Positions 45,860 to 54,638 of a stretch of 64,000 bases of DNA are shown here, one piece after another. The position numbers and the translations under genes are program-made. This DNA is from VRUE01 sp036406595 (GTDB lineage: Bacteria; Actinomycetota; Thermoleophilia; Solirubrobacterales; 70-9), in contig DASXAR010000063.1 in the NCBI GenBank assembly GCA_036406595.1, positions 49,525 through 113,524 on the forward strand. The letters are read 5' to 3'. The stretch's first letter is position 1. Every line of letters begins with the position of its first letter. The notes below the pieces were generated by a model, which worked only from the letters and a program-made list of their open reading frames with translations, was not told where the DNA came from and ran no database searches.

Positions 45860-46489
45860 ATGCAGGCGTTCTCTAGACTCGCGCGGGTGGGCCGAACGGC
45901 CAAAACGACCCTTGCCCTCAGCCTGCTGATGGCCGCGACGCTGCTCAGCGCATGTGGCGGCGAGGACGCGCAGCTGCTTCCCGGCGAGACCTCCCGTGAA
46001 ATCACCGCCAACCTCGAAAAGGTGAAGGAGCTGAGCGACGAAGGCGACTGCGTCGGCGCCGAAAGCGCCGCCCAGCAGGTCGGCGAACAGGTCGAAGCGC
46101 TGGGCGGAGTCGACGAGAAGCTGAAGCGCGCCCTCGCCGAAGGCGCCGAGAGGCTGAACGAGGTCACGGGCGAATGCGAAGAAGCGGGCGAAGAAGCGGA
46201 GACGACGAGCGTCCCGGAGGAAGTCGAAGAAGAACCGGAGAAGAAGGCCGGCAAGGAGCAGGGGAAAGAAGAAAAGGAAAGGGAGAAGGAAGAAAAGGAG
46301 CGCGAAAAGGAAGCGGAGAGCCCTGCCCCGGAGCCCCACAAACCACCGTCGGCCGAAAAACCCCCGCCGCAGGCAAACGGCGAAGGCAAAGGGCCCGAAA
46401 ACGGAAACGGGCCGCCCGCCGAGGAAGACGAAGAAGTCGGCCCCTCGGGCGGCGTCGGCCCGGGTAGCGCCGTGGGGGAAGGCGACTGA
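45860..46489 (+). CDS. Lipoprotein with a charged helical region, paired with a kinase
   Basis: The 209-residue protein has a signal ending in a lipobox (LSAC, with GGE following), a helical domain of about 75 residues with two further cysteines (DCVGAE, GECEEA), and a long Glu/Lys-rich stretch (EKEREKEEKEREKEAE) that suggests a coiled or single helix, ending in Pro/Gly-rich sequence. Glutamate is mostly GAA. Its stop overlaps the kinase start (TGATG), implying coupled translation and a possible sensor role outside the cell. A GTG at 45887 is an alternative start. Confidence 0.8.
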   Translation: MQAFSRLARVGRTAKTTLALSLLMAATLLSACGGEDAQLLPGETSREITANLEKVKELSDEGDCVGAESAAQQVGEQVEALGGVDEKLKRALAEGAERLNEVTGECEEAGEEAETTSVPEEVEEEPEKKAGKEQGKEEKEREKEEKEREKEAESPAPEPHKPPSAEKPPPQANGEGKGPENGNGPPAEEDEEVGPSGGVGPGSAVGEGD

Positions 46490-47709
46490 TGGCGGCGACC
46501 TCGCTTTCGGGGCGTTACGAGATCGGCGACAGGCTCGGCTCCGGCGGGATGTCGAACGTCTACCGCGCCACCGACCGCATCCTCGAGCGAACCGTGGCGG
46601 TCAAGGTGCTCGCCGAGCACCTCTCCGACGACGAGCGATTCGTCGCCCGCTTCCGCCGCGAGGCATTGGCGGTCGCGAAGCTGATCCACCCCAATATCGT
46701 CCAGGTCTACGACACCGGCATCGACGACGGACGTCACTACATCGTCATGGAGTACGTCGATGGCCGTTCCGGCGCTCAGATCCTCCAGCGCCAGGGACCG
46801 ATCCCGGCCGAGACCGCGGTCGAGATCGGGATCCAGGCGTGCACGGGACTCGACTACGCGCACCGGCGCGGGATCATCCACCGCGACGTCAAGCCCGGGA
46901 ACCTGATGGTCCTCGGCGGACCGGTCGGGGGCGGCCCCGTGGCGGTCAAACTGACCGACTTCGGGATAGCCCGGGCGATCGAACAGACGCGAATCACCCA
47001 GGTGGGCTCGGTGGTGGGCACCGCCGCATACCTTGCGCCCGAGCAGGTGCGCGGCGAGGAGGCGACCCCGGCGACCGACGTCTACGCGCTCGGGGTCGTC
47101 ATCTACCAGTTCCTCACGGGACGGCTGCCCTACGAGGGGACCACCCTCGCGGAGCTGGCGGTGCGCCAGCAGAACGAGCGGCCGCTGCCGCCGAGCGCGT
47201 ACAACGACGACGTCCCGGAGCCGATCGGCTCGGCCGTGCTGCGCGCCCTGGACGGTGACCCCTCGCGACGCTACGCGAGCGCCGACGAGCTGGCCGGCGG
47301 CCTTCGCCTCGGCCTCGAAGGGGAGGCCGCCCCGGCGGCCGGCGGGGAGACGACGGAGACGCGGGTCCTGGGAGGCGAGACGGCGACCAGGCGGCTCGAC
47401 GAGACGGCGCCGACCGCCTACCGCCCCGCGCCTCCCGCGAGCCGGCGCCCTCCGTCGCCGGTGCAGCAGCGTGCGCCCACGGGGCGACCCTCCGCCCGCC
47501 CGTCGCCGCCGCGCCGCGGCGCCTTCTCCCGCTTCGCCCGCTTCGTGATGGCCGCCGTCGCTCTGGCCCTGATCGCCGCCGCGGTCGCCGCCGGGGTGAT
47601 CCTCGCCACCGATCGGGCGAGCGGGGTGAGGGCGACCGAAGTTGCAGGGAACTCGGTGGACAAGGTCGTCGAAGAGCTCAGGGAACTGGTCCAGAAGAAC
47701 ACCGAATAG
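46489..47709 (+). CDS. Ser/Thr protein kinase with one transmembrane helix
   Basis: The 406-residue Hanks-type kinase has the glycine loop GDRLGSGGMSNVYRA, VAVKVL (Lys), the HRDVKPGN catalytic loop, DFGIA, and GTAAYLAPEQV (APE). A Pro/Arg-rich linker (about 290-345) leads to a TM (FVMAAVALALIAAAVAAGVI) and a short external tail of about 35 residues without PASTA repeats. It is preceded by the overlapping lipoprotein, which may give it a sensing partner. The 3' end overlaps the convergent tgt by 32 nt. Confidence 0.92.
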   Translation: MAATSLSGRYEIGDRLGSGGMSNVYRATDRILERTVAVKVLAEHLSDDERFVARFRREALAVAKLIHPNIVQVYDTGIDDGRHYIVMEYVDGRSGAQILQRQGPIPAETAVEIGIQACTGLDYAHRRGIIHRDVKPGNLMVLGGPVGGGPVAVKLTDFGIARAIEQTRITQVGSVVGTAAYLAPEQVRGEEATPATDVYALGVVIYQFLTGRLPYEGTTLAELAVRQQNERPLPPSAYNDDVPEPIGSAVLRALDGDPSRRYASADELAGGLRLGLEGEAAPAAGGETTETRVLGGETATRRLDETAPTAYRPAPPASRRPPSPVQQRAPTGRPSARPSPPRRGAFSRFARFVMAAVALALIAAAVAAGVILATDRASGVRATEVAGNSVDKVVEELRELVQKNTE

Positions 47710-48904
47710 GGAACGGCGTCCCCCCGGCAAGAATGCCGTCGCGGTAGCTGCCGAAATCGCCGGCGAGGATCGCGGCGCGAGCGTTCGCGGTGAGGGCGCG
47801 CATGTAGGTCAGGTTGTGGAGGCAGAGGAGACGGACCGCGGTCAGCTCCTCGGCGCGCGAGAGGTAGCTGACGTAGTCCCGGTCGTGATCGGCGCAGGCC
47901 GCGCACGGACACCCCTCGACGATCGGGCGCCGGTCCCCCTCCCAGCCGGCCTTGCGAAGGTCGATCCGGAAACGGTGCTCCGGCTCGGGGGCGATCGCCA
48001 TTCCGTGCCGGGCCAGCCGGGTCGGCACCGCGCAATCGAAGACGTCGATGCCGAGGGCGATGCCGCCGAGCAGGTCGTCGACCTCGCCGATGCCGAGCAG
48101 GTGCCTGGGGGCGTCTGGCGGCAGCAGTGGCGCGGTCAGCTCCAGCACCCCCCGCATCTCATCCTTGTCGCGCCCCAGCGTGCCGCCGATCGCGACTCCG
48201 TCGACGGCGGCCTCGCCGATCGCCTGCGCCGACTCGCGTCGCAGCTCCTCGTGGACCCCTCCCTGCACGATGCCGAAGACCGCCTGCCGGCCGGGCCCCT
48301 CGCGACGGTGCCAGTCGAGGCAGCGGCCGAGCCAGCGATGCGTGCGCTCCATCGAGCGCGCGGTGTACTCCCGGTCGGCGTGGTATGGGGTGCACTCGTC
48401 GAAGACCAGGGCGATGTCGCTTCCCAGCTTCGCCTGGATCTCCATCGAGATCTCGGGGGAGATGAAGAGCGACGAGCCGTCGCGGTATGAGCGGAATCGC
48501 ACCCCCTCCTCGCCGATCGAGACGACCGAGCCGCGCCCGTCGCCCGGCCGGCCGCTGCCCTTGACCTCTTCGGCGACGCCGCCGTGCGCCAGCGAGAAGA
48601 CCTGGAACCCGCCGGAGTCGGTGATCAGTGCCCTTCTCCAGCCCATGAAGCCGTGCAGGCCGCCCGCGGCCTCGATGCGGTCCGCTCCCGGTGAGACGAG
48701 GAGGTGATACGTGTTGCCGAGAATCAGCTCAAAGCCGAGCGCCGCCAGCTCCCGCGACTCCAGCGAGCGAACGGTCGCCTTGGTCGCGAGTGGAATGAAG
48801 GCCGGGGTCTCGACCAGGCCGTGAGCGGTCTCGAGGACACCGGCGCGGGCGCCGCCGTTGCGCGCCTCGATCTCGAAGCTCAGCCTCTCCGGGTCCGACC
48901 TCAC
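47678..48904 (-). CDS. tgt: tRNA-guanine transglycosylase
   Basis: The 408-residue enzyme starts at a GTG that overlaps the gpmI stop (GTGA). Features are ITDSGGFQVFSLA with the active-site Asp, VFDECTPYHADREYTARSME, GIGEVDDLLGGI, FDCAVPTRLARHGMAI with the nucleophilic Asp, and a zinc site formed by CPCAAC and a later His (LHNLTYM). It exchanges guanine 34 for queuine or preQ1 in tRNAs with GUN anticodons. It is the last gene of the glycolytic operon here, an unusual linkage. No queuosine biosynthesis genes are in the window. Confidence 0.94.
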   Translation of the reverse strand: MRSDPERLSFEIEARNGGARAGVLETAHGLVETPAFIPLATKATVRSLESRELAALGFELILGNTYHLLVSPGADRIEAAGGLHGFMGWRRALITDSGGFQVFSLAHGGVAEEVKGSGRPGDGRGSVVSIGEEGVRFRSYRDGSSLFISPEISMEIQAKLGSDIALVFDECTPYHADREYTARSMERTHRWLGRCLDWHRREGPGRQAVFGIVQGGVHEELRRESAQAIGEAAVDGVAIGGTLGRDKDEMRGVLELTAPLLPPDAPRHLLGIGEVDDLLGGIALGIDVFDCAVPTRLARHGMAIAPEPEHRFRIDLRKAGWEGDRRPIVEGCPCAACADHDRDYVSYLSRAEELTAVRLLCLHNLTYMRALTANARAAILAGDFGSYRDGILAGGTPFPIRCSSGPVP

Positions 48905-50418
48905 GTGATCAGCGACCGGCCCGTCATCTCGGCGGGTTGCGGTATGCCGAGCAGCTGCAGCGCGGTAGGGGCGACGTCGGCGAGGATGCCGTGGTCGCGC
49001 AGCCGCAGCCCCTCGACGGTGACGATCAGCGGCACGGGATTGAGCGAGTGAGCCGTGTTGGGCGAGCCGTCCGGCTCGAGCATGTGATCGCAGTTGCCGT
49101 GGTCCGCGGTGACGATGCAGGCCCCCCCAGTGCCCTCGACCGCCTCGACGACCTCGCCAAGGCACGCATCGACGGCCTCCACCGCACTGACGGCGGCGGG
49201 GATCACCCCGGTGTGTCCGACCATGTCGGGGTTGGCGAAATTGATGATGCCGAAGCGGTAGTCGCCGACCCTCCAGCGCGAGGCGAAGGCATCGGCCGCC
49301 CCCCGCGCGCTCATCTCCGGCTTGTGGTCGTAGGTCGGGACGTCGCGGGGCGAGTCGACCAGGTACCGCTCCTCCCCCTCCCACTCCTGCTCGCGACCCC
49401 CGTTGAAGAAGTAGGTGACGTGGGCGTACTTCTCCGTCTCGGCCACATGGAGCTGGCGCTCGCCGGCCTCGGAGATGACCTCCGCCAGGGTGATGCCGGG
49501 GCGCGCCTCGGGGAAGGCGACCGGGTACGGCCAGCCCTTGCGGTACTCGGTCATCGTCGTCAGGTCGAGCTGCGGCGCGCCGGTGCGGGAGAAGCTGTCG
49601 AAGTCGGGCTCGGCAAGGGCGCGGGTGAGCTCGCGGGCACGGTCCGGGCGAAAGTTGATGAAGATCGCCACGTCGCCCTCGGCGGCCCCGTCGTAGCCGC
49701 CGATCACGGTCGGCCGGACGAACTCGTCCGTCTCCCCCCGCTCGTAGGCGGAGGCGATCGCCTCGTCCGTGGTCGCCGCCTCGAGGCCGCGGGCATGCGC
49801 GATCGCGTCGTAGGCGAGCTTTACCCGCTCCCAGCGGGTGTCGCGGTCCATCGCGTAGTAGCGGCCGCTGACCGTGCCGACCCTGCCCGCCTGACGCAGC
49901 CACCGCTCCAGCTCGGCCAGGTAGCCGCGGCCGCTGTGCGGCAGGGTGTCGCGGCCGTCGGTGAAGGCGTGGAAGACCACATCGGGGACACCCTCCTGGG
50001 AGGCCAGCTCGATCGTCGCCTCGATGTGCTCCCAGCCCGAGTGGACGCCGCCGTCGGAGACGAGCCCGAGCAGGTGCAGGCGGCCCCGTGGGCTGCGCCT
50101 GGCGCGGTCGCAGGCGGCCAGCAGCGCCTCGTTTTCGAAAAAGCTGCCGTCGGCGATCGAGTCGTTGATTCGGGCGAGGTCCTGCTTGACGATCGCGCCC
50201 GCCCCGAGGTTGAGATGGCCAACCTCGGAGTTGCCCATCTGGCCGTCCGGCAGGCCCACGTCGCGGCCCTGGGCGGAGAGCCGCGTGTGAGGAAAGCGCT
50301 CCCCGAGCCGGTCGAACACCGGCGTCTCGGCGAGCGAGATGGCATTCCCAGGGCCGGGCTCGGCCAGGCCCCAGCCATCGAGGATGACCAGCGCGAGGGA
50401 GGGGACCGGCAGGGTCAC
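48901..50418 (-). CDS. gpmI: 2,3-bisphosphoglycerate-independent phosphoglycerate mutase
   Basis: The 505-residue enzyme has LVILDGWGLAE, the phosphoserine in DGQMGNSEVGHLNLGAG, FTDGRDTLPHSG, FRPDRARELTRAL, FFNGGREQEWEGE and TADHGNCDHM. It interconverts 3- and 2-phosphoglycerate with two Mn ions. GTG start, three bases after tpiA ends. Confidence 0.96.
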   Translation of the reverse strand: MTLPVPSLALVILDGWGLAEPGPGNAISLAETPVFDRLGERFPHTRLSAQGRDVGLPDGQMGNSEVGHLNLGAGAIVKQDLARINDSIADGSFFENEALLAACDRARRSPRGRLHLLGLVSDGGVHSGWEHIEATIELASQEGVPDVVFHAFTDGRDTLPHSGRGYLAELERWLRQAGRVGTVSGRYYAMDRDTRWERVKLAYDAIAHARGLEAATTDEAIASAYERGETDEFVRPTVIGGYDGAAEGDVAIFINFRPDRARELTRALAEPDFDSFSRTGAPQLDLTTMTEYRKGWPYPVAFPEARPGITLAEVISEAGERQLHVAETEKYAHVTYFFNGGREQEWEGEERYLVDSPRDVPTYDHKPEMSARGAADAFASRWRVGDYRFGIINFANPDMVGHTGVIPAAVSAVEAVDACLGEVVEAVEGTGGACIVTADHGNCDHMLEPDGSPNTAHSLNPVPLIVTVEGLRLRDHGILADVAPTALQLLGIPQPAEMTGRSLIT

Positions 50419-50421
50419 GGA

Positions 50422-51174
50422 CTACCCGGCGGCGGCGACGATCGCCGCGAATTCCTCGGGGTCGAGGCTGGCTCCGCCGACCAGCGCCCCGTCGATGTCC
50501 GGCATCGCGAGCAGCTCGGCCGCGTTGGCGGGCTTCACCGATCCGCCGTAGAGGATTCGCACGGCGCCGGCCGCGGCGCCCGACTCGCGCAGCATGTCGC
50601 GGATGAAGGCGATCGCCTCCTGCGCCTGCTCGGGGCTCGCCGTGCGCCCGGTGCCGATCGCCCAGATCGGCTCGTAGGCGATCACCACGTCGGCGAGCCG
50701 CGCCGGGTCGAGGCCGGCCAGGTCCAGCTCCAGCTGCCGCTCCAGAACGGCGTCCGTCTGGTTGGCATCGCGCGCCTCCTCGCTCTCGCCGACGCAGAGA
50801 ATCGGCTCCAGGCCAGCGGCGAGCGCGGCCGGCAGCTTGCGGGCCAGCGCCTCGTCGCTCTCGCCGAAGTATTGGCGGCGCTCGGAGTGCCCGAGGATGA
50901 CGCCGTCGACGCCCACCTCCCTCAGCATCGGTGCGGAGACCTCGCCGGTGAATGCGCCCGACTCCTCCTCGTGCATGTTCTGGGCGGCGACGCGGACGGC
51001 GCTGCCCCGGGACCGCTCCACCACCTCGGCGAGCGCCGGGTACGGGGGGCAGATCACGATGTCGTGCGGCGTCGCCGCGATCCGCGGCAGCAGCGCGTCG
51101 ACGAAGGCGGCTGCCTCGGCGATCGTCTTGTGCATCTTCCAGTTCGCCGCCAGGTACGGCGTCCGCTCAGGCAT
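50422..51174 (-). CDS. tpiA: Triosephosphate isomerase
   Basis: The 250-residue TIM barrel shows LAANWKMHKT, LGHSERRQYFGE (electrophilic His), VIAYEPIWAIGTG (catalytic Glu), RILYGGSV and GALVGGASL. The start overlaps the pgk stop by 8 nt. It interconverts DHAP and glyceraldehyde 3-phosphate. Confidence 0.96.
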   Translation of the reverse strand: MPERTPYLAANWKMHKTIAEAAAFVDALLPRIAATPHDIVICPPYPALAEVVERSRGSAVRVAAQNMHEEESGAFTGEVSAPMLREVGVDGVILGHSERRQYFGESDEALARKLPAALAAGLEPILCVGESEEARDANQTDAVLERQLELDLAGLDPARLADVVIAYEPIWAIGTGRTASPEQAQEAIAFIRDMLRESGAAAGAVRILYGGSVKPANAAELLAMPDIDGALVGGASLDPEEFAAIVAAAG

Positions 51175-52363
51175 CCTGCAGCGCCTCCACTCCCGGCAGC
51201 TTCCTTCCCTCCAACAGCTCCAACGATGCTCCTCCTCCGGTCGAGAGCCAGTCCACCCTCTCGGCTAGGCCGAACTGTCGCAGCGCCGCGACCGAGTCGC
51301 CGCCCCCAACCACGGTCACGCCCGGAGCCGCCGCGACGGCCTCGGCGACCGCCCGCGTGCCGGCGCCGAACGGCTCGAGCTCGAAGGCGCCCATCGGCCC
51401 GTTCCAGAGGACGGTGCCGGCGGCGCCGATCGCCTCCGCGTAGGCCGCGGCGGTGGCGGGGCCGATGTCGAGCCCCATCCAGCCGTCCGGCACCTCGACC
51501 CCGTCGATCGGGCGCACCTCCGTCGCTGCGTCGAATCGCTCGCCGAGGACGAGGTCGGTTGGTAGGACCAGCTCGCAGCTCGACTGCCCGGCCCGCTCCA
51601 GCGCCTCGGCCGCAGACGCCACGCCCTCCTCCTCGACGAGGGAGTCGCCGGTCGGGATCTCCCGGGCGCGGAAGAAGCTGAAGCACATCGCGCCGCCGAT
51701 CAGGATCCGGTCGGCGACCTCGAGGAAGCGGTCGATCACGCCGACCTTGTCGGAGACCTTGGCGCCGCCGAGCACCACGACCAGGGGCCGCGCCGGCGAC
51801 TCGACCACCCGCGTCAGCTCGGTGACCTCCCGCTCGAGCAGAAGGCCCGCGTAGGCGGGCAGGAGGTGGGCGACGCCCTCGGTGCTCGCATGGGCGCGGT
51901 GGGCGGCGCCGAAGGCATCGTTGACGTAGACGTCGGCCAGCTCGGCGAGCGCGGCGGCGAGATCGGGGTCGTTCGCGGTCTCCCCCGGCTCGAAGCGCAC
52001 GTTCTCGAGCAGCATCACGTCGCCGTCGCCGAGCTCCGCGGCCATTGCGGCGACCTCGTCGCCGACGACGGCCGGCGCCTGGGCGACATCGGCATCGAGC
52101 AGCTCGCCGAGGCGCTCGCCCACCGGGCGCATCGAGAGAGCGCGCTCGAAACCGCCCTTCGGCCGCCCAAGGTGCGAGACGAGTATGGTCGCGGCGCCGC
52201 GCTCGCGCAGAAGCTCGATCGTGGGAAGCGCGGCCCTGATCCGCATGTCGTCGGCCACCCGGCCCTCGTCCAGGGGCACGTTGAAGTCGACCCGCGCAAG
52301 CACCCGCCTGCCGGCGACCTCAGCTTCCCCGACGGTTCTCTTAGCGAATGGTCGGCCGGCCAT
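51167..52363 (-). CDS. pgk: Phosphoglycerate kinase
   Basis: The 398-residue enzyme has RVLARVDFNVPLD, SHLGRPKGG, VNDAFGAAHRAHAST, LGGAKVSDKVGVID, LDIGPATAAAYAE, WNGPMGAFE and TVVGGGDSVAALRQFG, all in order for the two-domain kinase. It makes ATP from 1,3-bisphosphoglycerate. It begins 13 nt after gap. Confidence 0.96.
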   Translation of the reverse strand: MAGRPFAKRTVGEAEVAGRRVLARVDFNVPLDEGRVADDMRIRAALPTIELLRERGAATILVSHLGRPKGGFERALSMRPVGERLGELLDADVAQAPAVVGDEVAAMAAELGDGDVMLLENVRFEPGETANDPDLAAALAELADVYVNDAFGAAHRAHASTEGVAHLLPAYAGLLLEREVTELTRVVESPARPLVVVLGGAKVSDKVGVIDRFLEVADRILIGGAMCFSFFRAREIPTGDSLVEEEGVASAAEALERAGQSSCELVLPTDLVLGERFDAATEVRPIDGVEVPDGWMGLDIGPATAAAYAEAIGAAGTVLWNGPMGAFELEPFGAGTRAVAEAVAAAPGVTVVGGGDSVAALRQFGLAERVDWLSTGGGASLELLEGRKLPGVEALQDA

Positions 52364-52376
52364 CCCACGCGGTCAT

Positions 52377-53402
52377 CTACGGCTGCCCCGCTGGAATGTT
52401 CGCCAGCACCTTCCCCGCAAGCTCGACGCATCGATTCGAGTAGCCCCACTCGTTGTCGTACCAGGCGACGGCCTTGATCATGTTGGATCCGATCGCCATC
52501 GTCTGGCCCGCGTCGAAGATCGCCGAGTGGGGGTCGGTGACGATGTCCGTGGAGACGATCGGGTCCTCGGTGTAGGAGAGGATGCCCTCCAGCGGCCCCT
52601 CCGCGGCCGCCCGGGCAGCCGCGTTGACCTCATCCGGGGTGGCCGGCTTCGACACCGTGCAGACCAGGTCGACGACGGAGCCGGTCGGAACCGGGGCGCG
52701 CATCGAGAGGCCGTTCAGCTTCCCGTTCAAGTCCGGCAGCACGAGGCCGACCGCCTTGGCGGCACCGGTTGTGGTCGGAATCAGGTTGAGCGCCGCCGCC
52801 CGCGCCCGGTGCAGGTCCTTGTGGGGCATGTCCTGAAGGCGCTGGTCGGCGGTGTAGGCGTGGATTGTCGTCATCAGGCCCTGCTCGATCCCGAACGCCT
52901 CGTGCAGCACCTTGGCCATCGGCGCCACGCAGTTCGTCGTGCAGGAGGCGTTGGAGATGATGTGGTGGCTCTCCGGGTCGTAGTCGGTGTCGAAGTTGAC
53001 TCCGAGCGCGACGGTCACGTCCGGCTCCTTGGCCGGCGCAGAGATGATCACCTTGCGGGCGCCCGCCTCGAGGTGCTTTGCGGCGTCCTCGCGAGCCGTG
53101 AAGAGTCCCGTCGACTCGATCACCACCTCCACGCCGAGGTCGGCCCACGGCAGGGCGGCGGGATCGCGCTCGGAGAGAACCCGAAGCTCGGACCCGTCGA
53201 CCGAGATCGCCCCCTCCCCCGCCTCGACCTCGCCAGGGAAACGCCCGAGGATCGAGTCGTACTTGAGCAGGTGGGCGAGCGTGCCGGGATCGGTGATGTC
53301 GTTGACGGCGACGATCTCGAGGTCCGCTTCGGCAGCATGGGCTGCCCGGTAGAGGTTGCGCCCGATTCGGCCGAAGCCGTTGATGCCGACCTTCACAGCC
53401 AT
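52377..53402 (-). CDS. gap: Glyceraldehyde-3-phosphate dehydrogenase
   Basis: The 341-residue type I GAPDH has VGINGFGRIGRNLYRAA, VNDITDP (aspartate after the second strand, favouring NAD), the catalytic SNASCTTNCVAPMAK, HAYTADQRLQD and WYDNEWGYSNR. GAGGAGGG lies ten bases before the ATG. It is the first gene of gap-pgk-tpiA-gpmI-tgt. Confidence 0.96.
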   Translation of the reverse strand: MAVKVGINGFGRIGRNLYRAAHAAEADLEIVAVNDITDPGTLAHLLKYDSILGRFPGEVEAGEGAISVDGSELRVLSERDPAALPWADLGVEVVIESTGLFTAREDAAKHLEAGARKVIISAPAKEPDVTVALGVNFDTDYDPESHHIISNASCTTNCVAPMAKVLHEAFGIEQGLMTTIHAYTADQRLQDMPHKDLHRARAAALNLIPTTTGAAKAVGLVLPDLNGKLNGLSMRAPVPTGSVVDLVCTVSKPATPDEVNAAARAAAEGPLEGILSYTEDPIVSTDIVTDPHSAIFDAGQTMAIGSNMIKAVAWYDNEWGYSNRCVELAGKVLANIPAGQP

Positions 53403-53465
53403 GAAGTCAATCCCTCCTCGATTCGCGTTGGAACCCCGATGTTATGGCTCCGCGCCTGCGGGCCG

Positions 53466-53828
53466 TCAGTCGGCGCCGACCGTGACCTCGATCTCATATC
53501 CATCCGGGTCGGTGAGGAAGGCCGAGTAGGAGCCGGAGCCGTATGAGCGCCGTTCGCCGGGCTGGCTGACGCTGCTGCCGCCGGCCCCGGTCCCCGCCTC
53601 CCAGGCGGCCTTGACCGCGACGATCCCCAGCGCCGAGAAGCTCAACAGCCCGAAGCCCGGCTTGGGCCCGTGATGAGCCGAGATGAAGAAGACCGGCTTG
53701 GCAATGCCCCAGCCCACCGTCTCGTCCTCCTCGAAATGGCGGCGCCACCCCAGCGGCGCGAGCAGCGCGTCATAGAAGGATGCGCTGAGAGCCAGGTCGG
53801 AGACCTCGAGGACGACGTGGTGCAACAC
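53466..53828 (-). CDS. VOC/glyoxalase-fold protein
   Basis: The 120-residue protein starts at a GTG: LHHVVLEVSDLALSASFYDA, LLAPLGWR, and the closing FLTDPDGYEIEVTV strand with the metal-binding Glu. One VOC module of the type that dimerises. Located between the ABC transporter and gap, on the same strand. Substrate unknown. Confidence 0.85.
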   Translation of the reverse strand: MLHHVVLEVSDLALSASFYDALLAPLGWRRHFEEDETVGWGIAKPVFFISAHHGPKPGFGLLSFSALGIVAVKAAWEAGTGAGGSSVSQPGERRSYGSGSYSAFLTDPDGYEIEVTVGAD

Positions 53829-53870
53829 GGACGGGAGGCTATACGTGCCGCCAGCGCTCGGTCGGGCGGT

Positions 53871-54638
53871 TCAGCGGGCTCTGGGCGTCCAGCGGAACCA
53901 GCGGATCGCGGCCAGGAGCCCGGCGACGCCCCAGATCGCGACGACCGCGAGGTTGTCCCATGAGACCGCGCTTCCTCCGCCGAGGTATGCGTCGAAGAGC
54001 GCCTCGAAGAAATGGCGGATCGGAAAGACGTCGGCGAAGTGGATGACCCCGGCGGGCAGCTGATCGTCGGGTATGAAGACGCCCGAGAGGAAGTAGAGCG
54101 GCAGCAGGAGGGCGTTGACGATCGGGGCGGCGGCGTCTTCCGAGGGGATCGCGGCGGTGAGCGCAACCCCGAGGCAGCAGAAGGCCGCAGCGCCGATGAC
54201 CAGGACGAAGAGGATCGAGGGCAGCCGGCTCCAGGGTATGGCGACTCCGTAGGCAATGCGCCCGAGCGCCATGATCAGCGCCAGCATCAGGAGCGCGACG
54301 ACGATCGAGTTGCCGACCCTGCCCGCGATGAAGACCCAGGCGGGAAGCGGCGTTCCGCGCCCCCGCTTGAGTCGCCCGTCCTCGCGGGCGATCACCAGCG
54401 ACATCGCCAGCGACTGCATGGTCGCCGAGATGATCGAGAGGGTGATGATCGCGGGCACGTAGTAGGTGGTCGTCTCGACGCCGCCGCGGACGTCGACCGT
54501 CTGGTCGCCGAAGACGGTGCCGAAGATGAGCAGCAGGATGACCGGGAAGCCGACGGTGAAGAAGACGGCGGCGGGATTGCGCCAGAAGACCTTCTGGTCA
54601 TAGCGGAACTGGTGGCCGACGAGGGCGAGGCCGCTCAT
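53871..54638 (-). CDS. ABC-2 type transporter permease
   Basis: The 255-residue protein has about six TM helices (AAVFFTVGFPVILLLIFGTV, IITLSIISATMQSLAMSLV, VVALLMLALIMAL, ILFVLVIGAAAFCCLGVAL, and a last AVVAIWGVAGLLAAI) in the DrrB/NodJ-like ABC-2 fold. It overlaps the ATPase stop by 4 nt. The pair would export a drug, lipid or polysaccharide. Confidence 0.9.
   Translation of the reverse strand: MSGLALVGHQFRYDQKVFWRNPAAVFFTVGFPVILLLIFGTVFGDQTVDVRGGVETTTYYVPAIITLSIISATMQSLAMSLVIAREDGRLKRGRGTPLPAWVFIAGRVGNSIVVALLMLALIMALGRIAYGVAIPWSRLPSILFVLVIGAAAFCCLGVALTAAIPSEDAAAPIVNALLLPLYFLSGVFIPDDQLPAGVIHFADVFPIRHFFEALFDAYLGGGSAVSWDNLAVVAIWGVAGLLAAIRWFRWTPRAR

Noticed and set aside
46174..46467. Tandem repeats in the lipoprotein gene as a possible repeat array
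   Set aside because: The GAA/AAG-rich stretch is low-complexity coding for a Glu/Lys helix, not spaced identical repeats as in CRISPR.
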